From contig CP141150.1 in NCBI GenBank assembly GCA_035235625.1, positions 1,674,001 through 1,738,000 on the forward strand: a DNA stretch of 64,000 nt. Reading direction: 5' to 3'. The first letter of the stretch is position 1, and every line of letters starts with the position of its first letter. Under the pieces are notes generated by a model. That model had not been told where the DNA came from. It did not search any database and was given only the letters and a program-made list of their open reading frames with translations. This stretch comes from Saururus chinensis. Its lineage: Eukaryota > Streptophyta > Magnoliopsida > Piperales > Saururaceae. A program made the translations under genes and the position numbers. Below, in pieces: positions 31,741 to 41,623 of this stretch.

Positions 31741-33945
31741 TGAAATCCCTCCTCTCTCTCTCTCCCCTCCCTCTTTCTCTCCTCTCTCTTCCCCCCTCTC
31801 TCTATCCTCCCTCTCCTCTCTCTCCTCTCCCTCTCCCCCCTCTCCCCTCTCTCTCTCCTCCCTCTCCTCTCTCTCTCCTCCCTCTCTCTCCTCTCTCTTC
31901 CCCCTCTCTCTATCTTCCCTCTCCTCTCTCTCCTCTCCCTCTCCCCCTCTCCCCTCTCTCTCTCCTCCTCCCTCTCTCTCTCCTCCCTCTCCTCTCTCTC
32001 TCCTCCCTCTTTCTCTCCTCTCTCTGCCCCCCTCTCTCTATCCTCCCTCTCCCCTCTCTCCTCTCTCTCTCCTCCCTCTCCCCTATCTCCTTCCTCTCCT
32101 CCCTTTCCCATCTCTCTCTCTCCACCTCTCTCTCCTCCCCCCTCTCTCTCTCCTCCCTATCCTCTCCTCCTTCTCTCCCGCTCTCTCTATTTTTATATTT
32201 TTTATTTAAAAAAATAAAAGAGTATTAGCGACGTATAGGCATATACGTCGCTAATAGAGTTAAGTAGTAGCGACGTATATCCTATATGTCGCTAATACTC
32301 AAGTGTATTAGCGACGTATAACATATACGTCGCTAATACTCAAGGGTATTAGCGACGTATAGGCATATATGTCGCTAATACCTTTAAGTATTAGCGACAT
32401 ATATAACTATATGTCGCTAATACTCTTTTATTCTTATTTTTTTATTAATTTTATAAAAATAAATAACAAGTAAAAAAATATAAATAATATTTTATCTCTC
32501 TCTCCTCCCTCTCCCCTCTCTCTCCTCCCTCTCTCACCTCTCTCTCCCTTCTCTGCCCTCTCTCTCCTTCCCCTCTCTCCTCACTCTCCCCTCTCCCCCT
32601 CTCTCTACTGTCTCTCTCTCCCTCCCCTCTCTCTCCCCTCCTCTCTCTTCCCCCTCTCTCTTCCCTATCCTCTCTCTCTCTTCCCTCCCCTATCCTCTCT
32701 CTCTCTCTCTCTTCCCTCCCCTCTCCTCTCTCTTCCCTAGCGTCTCACTCTCTCTTCCCTCCCCCTCTCTCCTCTAATTTCAAAATTTTAAAATTTTTTA
32801 TTCTCTAAAATTAATTTTAAAAAATAAAAAAATTAAATAAAAATACTAATATTATTAAATAAAAATTATTCTATAGGTATATACGTCGCTATTAGTACAC
32901 ATATTAGCGACGTATACTCTTATACGTCGCTATTAGTATTTTATTTTTATTTAATTTTTTTATTTTAAAAATTAAAATAATAATAAAAAATTAAAATAAA
33001 ATTCTTCTCTCTCTTCCCTCCCCTCTCCTATGCTCTCCTCTCTCTCTCTCTTCCCTCTCCTCTCCCCTCTCCTCTCTCTTCCCTCCCCCTCTCTCTTCTA
33101 ATTTCAATTTTTTAATTTAATTTTTTTTATTTTAATAATATTTTTTTAAAAAAAATCAAAATAATATTCTTTTCTTTTCCCTTCCCTCTCCTCTTTCTCT
33201 CTCTCCCCTCTCCTCTCTCTCCCTCTCTCCTCCCTCCCCTCTCCTCCCTCTCTCCTCCCTCCCCTCTCTCTCCACCCTTTCCCTCCCCTCTCTCTCCCCC
33301 CCCTCTCCTCTATTTTCAAATTTTTAGAATTTTTATTTTTAAAAAATAAAAAAATAATTAAATAAAAATACTAATAGCGACATATATCTTTATACGTCGC
33401 TATTAGTATTTTAATTTATTTTAATTTTTTATTTTAAAAATGAAAAAAAAATAATTTTAAAAAAAAATCAAAAATAAAATTCATCTCACCCTCCCTCTCT
33501 TCCCTCCCCTATCCCCTCTCTCTCTCTCCTCACTCTCTCTCTCTCCACTCTTCCCTCTCTCTCTCTTCCCTCTCCTCTCTCTCTCCTCCTTGCCCTCTCT
33601 CTTTCTCTCTCACTCTCTCCCCTCCCTCTCTCTCTCTCTCCTCCCCTCTCTCTCTCTCCTCCCTCTCTCTCTCCCTCTCTCTCTTTCCTCTCTCTCTCTC
33701 CTCCCTTCCTCTCTCCCTCTCTCCTCCTTCTCTCTCCACTCCTCTATCTCTCTCCTCCCTCCCCTCTCTCTTTCTCTCTCCTCCCTCCCCTCTCTCTTTC
33801 TCTCTCACTCTTAAGATCTCCCCTCCTCCCTCTCTCTCTCTCTCCCCTCCCTATCTTCTCTCTCTCTTCCCCCTCTCACTCTCTCTTCCCTCCCCTCTCT
33901 CTCTCCTCCCTCTCTCCCCTCCCTCCCCCTCTCTCTTTGTCATTA
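31741..33945. repeat. Polypyrimidine tracts alternating with AGCGACG palindromes
   Basis: CTCTCC-type tracts lie at 31741-32190, 32490-32780, 33005-33100, 33170-33315 and 33480-33945. Between them are units such as TATTAGCGACGTATA plus TATACGTCGCTAATA (32223-32430, 32885-32935, 33372-33410), each a near-palindrome of 35-45 bases. This module order is repeated with variation in the CACTA 2 region. Confidence 0.85.
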
Positions 33946-34475
33946 ATTTTTTTATTTAAAAAATAGGTATTAGCGATGCATGTGACTATGCGTCGCTATT
34001 ACCAAGGGTAATAGCGACACATAGTTACATATGTCGCTACTACTACCAGGTAGTAGCGACGCATAGCTATGCGTCGCTATTAGTTCATAATTTTTAATTT
34101 TTTTATTTAAAATTGATAAATATTAGCGACGCTTATTTATAAATGTCGCTATTGTTGAAACTATTAGCGACGTTTCAAAAAATGCGTCGTTAATAGTTTT
34201 AAATTTTTTAAAAAAAAATTAATAGATATATCTTTTAGTGACGCTTATGCAAGCGTCGCTAATAACCTAAGTATTAGCTACGCATGAACTTAAGCGTCGC
34301 TAAAAGGTTAGGTAATAGCGATGTTTGTATTTGTGCGTCGCTAATATTCTACCATGATAATATTTGTTTTTTTTTGCGACGTTTTTGTATATGTCATTAT
34401 TACCACTTTGTAGCGACGTATTTTATTGCGACGCTTATATAAGCGTTGCTAATATCCAATTTTGTTGTAGTGTAA

Positions 34476-35230
34476 TGACATCAATAAGTTACCAAAAGCC
34501 AAACCATGGACCTTTATGTCTATGCTACTCAAGGCATATGATTTACCCAATAAACCAAGCATACCTTTTTGGAAGTGCCCCAATAAACCATTTGTAAGTG
34601 CCCTAATAAATCATTTGTAAGTTTTAATGATGCATTATGTGTTTATGCAAAGTTATAAATTAGTCAACTTACTAACTGCCATTATTTTATTTTATTAGGG
34701 AGGGACTGGTTGTGGGAAGATGTATTGGTATGATGTGTTTGAAGGAGGTGTTGTTAGTAGTAATATGAGTGTTAAACTACATCATTGTTCATCCACTTCG
34801 TTGCAAAGCCATGGAAGTGTGAACATCAGACCAGACCAAACACTCAACACTCACTCTAGATCATTTATGTAGGGCAATGACCTTTTCAATAGGCCTTATG
34901 CTTACAACCATATTTGGGTTGATATTAATATCATCCTTTTATGTATATTTGTTTACTTATTTGAATTAGCAACATGTCCAAGGCATTCTGCCACACTTTG
35001 AGCCATAAGATTAAGTTGACTTTGGAAGTTTATTCAGTCTGTAATAAAGTTTTCAATACTATGCTTATAATAATGAGGAGATGAAGGGACATGAGCAAGG
35101 AAATGATGGGATATAAATTTAGGCTAAAACTAAAATCCCATCAAATACGGATTCCCTGTATGAGATTTGGACCAAATGTTAAGCATTTAAAAATCACACC
35201 CCTAATCCACCCTTAAATCCATGTCGGTGC
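34476..35230. other. Spacer right of CACTA 1
   Basis: No gene recognised; it is the pre-insertion continuation of the DNA at 29341-29756. A short coding-like stretch near 34700-34860 has no relative I can name. Confidence 0.35.
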
Positions 35231-35272
35231 TCTAGTATTGCTGATGTGGGTTGAGCTTCTGGGAACTCAACA

Positions 35273-35690
35273 ATGGCAGTTTTGTTAGTGATCTACGGGC
35301 TGATTTGGGGGTCTTCATATGTGCAGCTCTTCTGAAATGGAATGAGGTGAGGTATAGGAGGAAGGGTCTGCCTGCGGAGACCATGGGATGGCCTATGTTT
35401 GGAGAGACCACAGAGTTTCTCAAACACTCCGACTGTGAGTGGGGCTCTCCATTAAACCATGAGAAACACCCTTCTCGCTCTCATTGGCCCTTCCAACATT
35501 AGAGAATAGATTCTCCCCAAAATTGATGAATACATGAGATCGTATCTTTGCAACTTTGACAAGAATGAAGACCTTCTCATGTTCAAAATCGATTCCTCAT
35601 CCTGCGGCATATTTTAGAATCAAATTCTTCAATGTTTTCCACTTCGCATACCTAATAAGTTCACAAGACCTGGCCGAAGGAAAAACCATA
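35273..35690 (+). pseudogene. CYP85A: CYP85A-type cytochrome P450 fragment
   Basis: CYP85A enzymes are ER-bound P450s that oxidise C-6 in late brassinosteroid synthesis. ATG at 35273 starts MAVLLVIYGLIW, a typical membrane anchor. After a frameshift near 35330 it continues ALLKWNEVRYRRKGLP and AETMGWPMFGETTEFLK (to about 35426), the conserved N-terminal proline-rich part. About 65 residues are then missing. The next piece (35459 on) reads MRNTLLALIGPSNIRE, a stop, then ILPKIDEYMRSYL. A weak FPLRIP-like piece follows near 35636. The oxygen-binding helix, ExxR and heme-binding cysteine region are absent. It is a truncated, dead copy; a functional gene must lie elsewhere. Confidence 0.8.
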
Positions 35691-35974
35691 TTAACTTCTA
35701 ATTGAACTTGGTAACAAACATTCCAACTACAAAAAAAAAAAAAATTGTAGCTACCTGATAGGACAATTATGCCATCAGTGTCGAGAAAAATAAAAATGAT
35801 GGAAACATTCCAGGCAACTCTAAGTTCACATTTTAATAATTAATTCAATTTTGACGAGCAATAACAACACATAAGCAGCTTCTCAAGCGAAAAATTAAGT
35901 CACCTCAGTTATTATACGCATTCCAGAAGACTGGCACACAACAATAATGAAATTAGAGCACATAATGCTCCTCT

Positions 35975-36370
35975 CCTGGAAAGCCCAAATTCTATCCATG
36001 TTAAGGGCTTTGTGACCTCGATGAATGCATTGTGGACCTACACCTTTGTCTGTTCAAGGGAACCCGAATTGTCAATGACTATATCAGCCTTTGACTGTTT
36101 CCATTCTTTGGCAGCTTGTGCATTGATTCAATCTTTTGCCTGTTCTTCATAAATCTCATCTCTTTCCATGACTCGCTAAAGTTAGGTATCTGAATCCACC
36201 CAGACTACTATTACAGGCTTTGTCCATTGATTCAGTTTAATCTCAAACAACAATGGCACGCCAAGAACAGTAACTGTAGACCCCTTGAACCATAGTTTCA
36301 TTAGTTCCCAAAGCAAACCAGATGAAATATATGGAACCAACAACTTGTAGGGACAATGTAAAAATCTTAA
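35975..36370 (-). pseudogene. COAE: Dephospho-CoA kinase (CoaE) C-terminal fragment
   Basis: Dephospho-CoA kinase adds the 3'-phosphate in the last step of CoA synthesis. Going down from 36370, the - strand reads LLVPYISSGLLWELMKLW, VTVLGVPLLFEIKLNQW, TKPVIVVWVDSDT, then ERDEIYEEQAKD, INAQAAKEWKQSKADIVIDN, SGSLEQTK and FIEVTKPL. This is the second half of the plant enzyme, including the nucleotide lid region. The P-loop half is missing: the match stops exactly where the CACTA 2 end begins (36371). Several stops are C-to-T type changes of CAA, CAG and CGA codons. A processed or truncated duplicate is likely. Confidence 0.85.
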
Positions 36371-37561
36371 CACTGCAACAAATAGTACTATTAGCATGCT
36401 TTTAAGAATTGCTAATAGTGCTCTAAGCGCGGCTAAATTCATCAATAAAACTACAATCATTATTTCTCATTAGCAATGTTTAATATAAAGTGTCGCCAAT
36501 AATCTGTCATTAGTGATGTTTATTTTTGTGTCACTAATTATTTTATTTTTGCAATGCTTAATATAGTGTCACTAATAGTAAATTATTATTGACGCATAAT
36601 ACTAGGCATCACTAATAATTGGTTATAACGACGCTTGCTTAAGCATCGCAAATATAAAAAATATATTAACAAAAAATAAAAAAATATTTTATTAGCGATG
36701 CATAATTATAAGTGTTGTTAATAATTGGTTATTAGCGACACTTTAAGTGTCGCTAATATAAAAATATTTAAAAAATAATAAACATCTTATTAGTGACACT
36801 TGTATATGTGTCGCTAATAATAACATTAATAAAGAAATTATTAGCAAAACCGTAGCTAATAAAAAAATTAGAAATTAATAAAAATAGTATTTAGAGACGC
36901 TTCTAAAAGGCGCCACTAAGGAAAAAAGCCATTTAAAAAAATTGTGTATTAGCGATGCTTTACAAAGCATCACTTATTGTAACACCCCGCTTTTCTAATT
37001 ACGTTTAGCTTGCGGGGTTAAAGGTAATTAGATAACCTTTAATAAGTTTTGGAAGGTTTCATAGGTTAAAACCTTCGTATATGAGTAGAGCTCGAAGAAA
37101 CGAGCGTAACGAATCAAAGAACGGGTAAAACGGAGGTTGGGACCGGAAGTTACGATATTTAAGAAACATGCAATATAGGTGGGTCCCACTTAGAAAGAGC
37201 ATAATTTATTGCTTTAAGTGGGTTAGTATCGAAGGGTTCGTCGATACGAGTCCAACGGTACCTAGAACGCGCGAATCAGAATCCGGGGTAGGAAGTTATG
37301 CGCGTTTGAAGATTTGTTTTTACATAAAAAAAATATATATTAAAAAATAAGTGCACGTGGGGCGTGCGCGCGGCACGAGCGACCTCGGCACGTGTAATGT
37401 GCGGTCGGCGCGCACGTACGCGTGGGCAACGCGCCGCAAGCACGCAATGCGAAACGGCGGGTGCCCGCAGCGCGCCGCGCGTTTCTACGTGCGCCACCGC
37501 CCAAAATCATGGCGCCGCCGTTTTTGGCGGTTGCGCCGCGGTTTCGGCGGCTCGGGGGGTC

Positions 37562-37569
37562 TATATATA
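37562..37569 (+). promoter_or_regulatory. Candidate TATA box of the LTR
   Basis: CTATATATACCCC follows a CpG-rich stretch of about 200 bases (37360-37558), the position expected for a U3 promoter. Transcription would start about 30 bases downstream. Confidence 0.5.
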
Positions 37570-37609
37570 CCCCATTCTTTTCCTTTCTGAAGGAGATTTT
37601 CCTTTCCTC

Positions 37610-38320
37610 CGTTTCTGACTGTTCTGAGGCCGATTAAGGCTGTTCAAGACCCATTTCCTACTAAATCGAGCGTGCTCTACGTAATAGAGTGGCCCTTTCT
37701 TTGAGTTGGAGTCCGTATAAGGAGGAAAACGCCCCAAGACAAGGAGAGGTTCTGCCCGTTATCTTCGTGCACCGACCAACTTCATTTTCTCTGTTTCTGG
37801 CCATCCTAACTCCAATTTAGTCGATTCAAGAGGCGTTCTTGACTAAATCGAATATGTTCGACGTGATGGAGGGTTCCATTTTCTGAGTTGGCGATCGTAT
37901 GGAGAGGAAACACCCAAAGACAAGGAGAGGTTCTATCCGTACCGACCAACTTCGTTTTCTCTGTTTCTGGCCATCCTAACTCCGATTTAGTCGATTCAAG
38001 AGGCGTTCTTGACTAAATCGACTATGTTCTATGCGATGGAGGATTCCGTTTTCTGAGTTGGAGATCGTATAAAGAGGAAACGTCCCATGACAAAGAGAGG
38101 CTCTGCCCGTTATCTTCTAGCACCGACCAACTTCCTTTTCTCTGTTTCTGGCCATCCTAACTCGGATTTAGTCGATTCAAGAGGCGTTTTTGACTAAATC
38201 GAGTATGTTCTACGTGATGGAGGGCTCCGTTTTCTGAGTTGGAAACCGTATCAAGAGAAAATACTCTGAGACAAGGAAAGGCCCTGCTCGTTATTCTCGA
38301 ACACCGGAACGAGAAAAAGA
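37610..38320. repeat. Four tandem repeats of about 170 bp in the LTR
   Basis: Units with GTTTCTGGCCATCCTAACTC, TTTAGTCGATTCAAGAGGCG, TTCTTGACTAAATCGA and TTTCTGAGTTGGAGATCGTA begin at about 37610, 37788, 37965 and 38140. Each contains the inverted pair GATTTAGTC/GACTAAATC about 18 bases apart. Confidence 0.8.
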
Positions 38321-38429
38321 GACCCAGAGCAAGACTGGGTTCTGTCCATAGATACCGACTGTACAAGTTATGATGGAAGTAAGCAATTCTGATCTTCCGT
38401 TGTAATTATAGAACAGCATGTACTAAGTT

Positions 38430-38680
38430 ATGATGTGTGCTTATATGCCATGATGTATACTTATACGCCTTGATGTATGCTCATATGCCATGATGTGTAC
38501 TTATATGTCATGATGTATGCTCATATGTCATGATGTGTACTTATATGCCATGATGTATGCTTATATGCCATGATGTGTGCTCATATGCCATGATGTATAT
38601 TTATATGCCTTGATGTATGCTCATATGCCATGATGTGTACTTATATGTCATGATGTGTACTTATATGCCATGATGTGTGT
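38430..38680. repeat. Tandem 19-bp repeat in the LTR
   Basis: At least a dozen units of the type TATGCCATGATGTGTGCT / TATGCCATGATGTATACT, with alternating variants giving a higher-order period of about 38. Confidence 0.85.
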
Positions 38681-39299
38681 TGTCTTGTTCTAGGGTAGAA
38701 CGAGACGTGTAATTTGTGCTTTCGGCCTTGGCTCAGTGATAGAGCGAGACGTGTATATATGGTTATGATCCCGCTCGGTGGTAGAGCGAGATGTATGTTT
38801 TTAGTTTATAAACTTCCGCTTGACTCCGATATATGATGAATTTTTGTAAATACCAGTATATACGTATATGATTTTGTAACAATTATTGTATGTAGTAGCC
38901 ATTAGGTAGAACTACGTTCGGATCCGATCGTATTAGAATAATATCCAATACGTACGTAGGCAACCAACGGCAAGGCAACGTTGGCCCGATCCAAATTAAT
39001 TATAAACATATGTTTTAATTCTGTTTACACACGATGAACTATGAAGCTTCGTTGTGTGTAAATGCTCATTACAATCTGAGTCTACGTATAGGGAAGCCTT
39101 AAAGCTTCGTAGTGCCTAGACGAATGTTGTACCTCTCGCATATAGATGTTGATTCTTGGCTTAAGGAAAAGAAAAGAAAATTTTTCTATTTTGTGGGCCT
39201 GGCTCGGGTCGGGTCGTTACACTTATACATAAAAAAAATAAAAAAAACTTTGGTGGCACTTTTAGAAGCGACACTAAAAACATAATTTTTTAAAAAAAT

Positions 39300-40890
39300 A
39301 TCCCGCGCTAGTGGGAAGGATGGGGGTGGCGCAGGAATAGGGCATATGTGCCAGATCTGGTGCCAGCCAGGGGGGAGGGCGGAAAACAGAGAGGGGGTGG
39401 GGGAGGGGGGATGAGGGGAAGCCGCATTCCAATTGGGAGCTGGATTCCGGGCCCCATAGCCCCCTCCTTCGCTGGACAAAGGGGAGGAAAGGGGCGGAAA
39501 ATGGGAAGGGGTGGGTGGGGGGAGCAGAAAACAGAGAGTGGGGGCTGGGGAGAGGGGGAGCTGGAAGCCAGTGGATGTTGGATTCTTGCCCCGAGTGGCC
39601 CCTCCTTTGATGGACAGAGGGGAGGGCGGGGAGCAGTGGGGGAGGGCAGAAAACAAAAAGTGGAGGGCCTGGGAGAGAGGGGAGGTGGGGTGAACTGGGA
39701 GAGGGGAAGGGGGAGCTGGATCTCCCCCCCCCCCCCAATCTCCCTCCTCCAACAGACCAAGGGGAGGAGGGGTGGGGGCAGGCGAAAAATAGAAAGGGGT
39801 GGGGGGGTGATACGGGAGTTGTCTTGCATGATTGCTTGTCGGCGCCGGCTACCAGCAGGAGGAGGAGGGCATCAAGGTAGAAGGGAAGGAGGGCATCAAG
39901 GCAAAGGGGAAGGAGAGGCGGACGGTGGGTGGCGGTCGGACTAACAAAGATGAAGGCTGGCGGTAGGTTGGACGGCGGTTGGCTGCTGGATGGACGTGCT
40001 AGACCATCAACACCGGTGGGGAGCACAACGCACTGGGGAGGTGGGGCGTTTAATATAAGGCCAGTAAAATTTCGCCCTCGCTTCTCTTTTGGCAATCCTT
40101 CAATTGGAAGCTTCACAAAAAGGGAGAAAGAGAGAGGGGAGGAGAGAGAAGAAAGAAGAGAGAAAGTAGAGAGAGGGGGAGAGACGAGAGAAACAAGAGG
40201 GCTAGAGAGAGGAGAGGATGAGAGATAGGGTAGAGAGAGTGAAGAGAGAGATGGGTAGAGATAGAGAGAGGAGAGAGAGAAGATGAGAGAGAGTGAAGAG
40301 AGAGGGGGCAAAGAGAGAGAGGGTAAAGAGATAGAGGGGTAAAGAAAGAGAGAGGGTAGAGAGAGAAAAGAGGATGAGAGAGAAGGTAGAGAGAGAGGAG
40401 AGGATGAGAGTGAGGGTACAAAGAGTGAAGAGAGAGAGGATTAAGAGAGAGTGGGTAGAGAGAGGAGAGGATGAGAGAGAGAGGGTAGAGAGAGTGAAGA
40501 GAGAAGGTAAAGAGAGAGGGGGTAAAGAAAGAGGTAGAGAGAGTTTAGAGAGATAGGATAGAGAGAGAGGGTATAGAGAGGAGAGGATGAGAGAGAGGGT
40601 AGAGAGATGAGAGGATGAGAGAGAGGGTAGAGAGAGAGTGAAGAGAGAGGGTAAAGAAAGAGAGGGGTAAAGAGAGAGGGAGAGGAAAGGATGAGAGAGA
40701 GAGAGAGAAGGTAAAGAGAGAGGGGTAGAGAAAGAGGGTAGAGAGAGAGGATAAGGAGAGAGGGAAAAGAGAGAGAGAGAGGGTAGAGAGGCATAGAGGT
40801 TAGAGAGAGAGTGGAGAGGAGAGGAGAAAGAGTGATGAGAGAGTGGGTAGACAGAGGATGAGAAAGAGGGTAAAGAGCGGGAGAAAAGTA
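39300..40890. repeat. GC-rich then polypurine interior of CACTA-like region 2
   Basis: 39300-40090 is G-rich with Pro/Ser-rich frames on the - strand and includes AAATTTCGCCC near 40067, a motif also seen near 31457-31505 and 48635. 40110-40890 is GAGAGAGGGTA-type polypurine. No gene is called from these frames. Confidence 0.7.
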
Positions 40891-40904
40891 ATTTTTTTTA
40901 AAAT

Positions 40905-41620
40905 AAGCCTATTACAGAGCGTCGCTATTAAGACTAGTGGCAGAGACACTTGAATTTAAGCATTGCTACTACTTAGCATATTGACGACGCTCATTATTGA
41001 GTATTGCTAAAATCCAATTATGTTAAAAAGTAAACTATTTGTGATGCTCAGTAAAGAGCATCACAAATAGTTTAAGAAGTGACGACGTTGAATCATATTC
41101 GTCGCTAGAACGTGCACTATTGTGACGCTCCCTAGGGAGTGTCACAAATAGTGTAATTTTTTTTTCTTATATCAAAGCTATTAGCAACGCTCAGTAATGA
41201 GCGTAGCTAATGGACTAAGTAGTGGCGACGCTTAAAGTTAAGCATCGCTACTACTATGCTTAATCGCGATACTCTTTCACAGAGTCACTAATAGGCTTAT
41301 GTTTTATGAAAAATATATTTTTCCTTTTCTCTCTCTACACTCTCTCTCTTTATTCTCTCTACCCTCTCTCTTTCATCTTCTCCTCTCTTACCCTCTCTCT
41401 CTCTCATCCTCTCCTCTCTTTCCCTCTCTCTCTTTACCCTCTCTCTCTCTTTGACCCCTCTATCTTTGCCCTATCTTCACTCTCTCTCTTTACCCCCTTC
41501 TTTTTATTTACTTACCCTCTCTCTCTCTTCACTCTCTCTTTCGTCTCTCTCATCCTCTCCTCCTTTTCTACACTCTCTCTTTACCCTCTATCTCAATACT
41601 CTCTCTCTACACTCTCTCTT
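40905..41620. repeat. AGCGACG units and polypyrimidine tract of CACTA-like region 2
   Basis: 40915-41300 contains paired GAGCGTCGCTATTA, CTCATTATTGAG and TTGTGACGCTCC..GGGAGTGTCACAA units. 41320-41620 is CTCTCT-type DNA interrupted by the LTR that follows. Confidence 0.7.
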
Positions 41621-41623
41621 TAG

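Larger units (their letters stand above)
29760..34472. mobile_element. Complete non-autonomous CACTA element 1
   Basis: A 4.7-kb element with inverted ends CACTACAACAAAA and a 3-bp duplication TAA (29757-29759 and 34473-34475). Both subterminal regions are crowded with TATTAGCGACGCTTATA-type units and their complements, the presumed transposase-binding repeats. The interior is a GC-rich block followed by alternating polypyrimidine tracts and AGCGACG palindromes. No transposase remains, so it would depend on a partner element. Confidence 0.9.
36978..39221 (+). mobile_element. Solo LTR related to 6908-9013
   Basis: Starts TGTAACACCCCG and ends GGTCGGGTCGTTACA, flanked by a perfect 5-bp duplication CTTAT (36973-36977 and 39222-39226). 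2,244 bp without internal genes. It shares GTAGAACTACGTTCGGATCC, GGCAAGGCAACGTT and the CGGGTCGGGTC end with the LTR at 6908. Sits inside CACTA-like region 2 and is therefore younger than it. Confidence 0.9.

Noticed and set aside
31740..32228. Ser/Leu/Pro and Glu/Arg frames in CT-rich DNA, also at 33530-33814, 39274-40311, 40113-40794 and 41306-41623
   Set aside because: Translation of simple CTCTCC repeats; open only because the repeat lacks stop codons.
37276..37637. Overlapping Ala/Arg-rich frames in the LTR at 36978
   Set aside because: CpG-rich U3 region with no coding signature.
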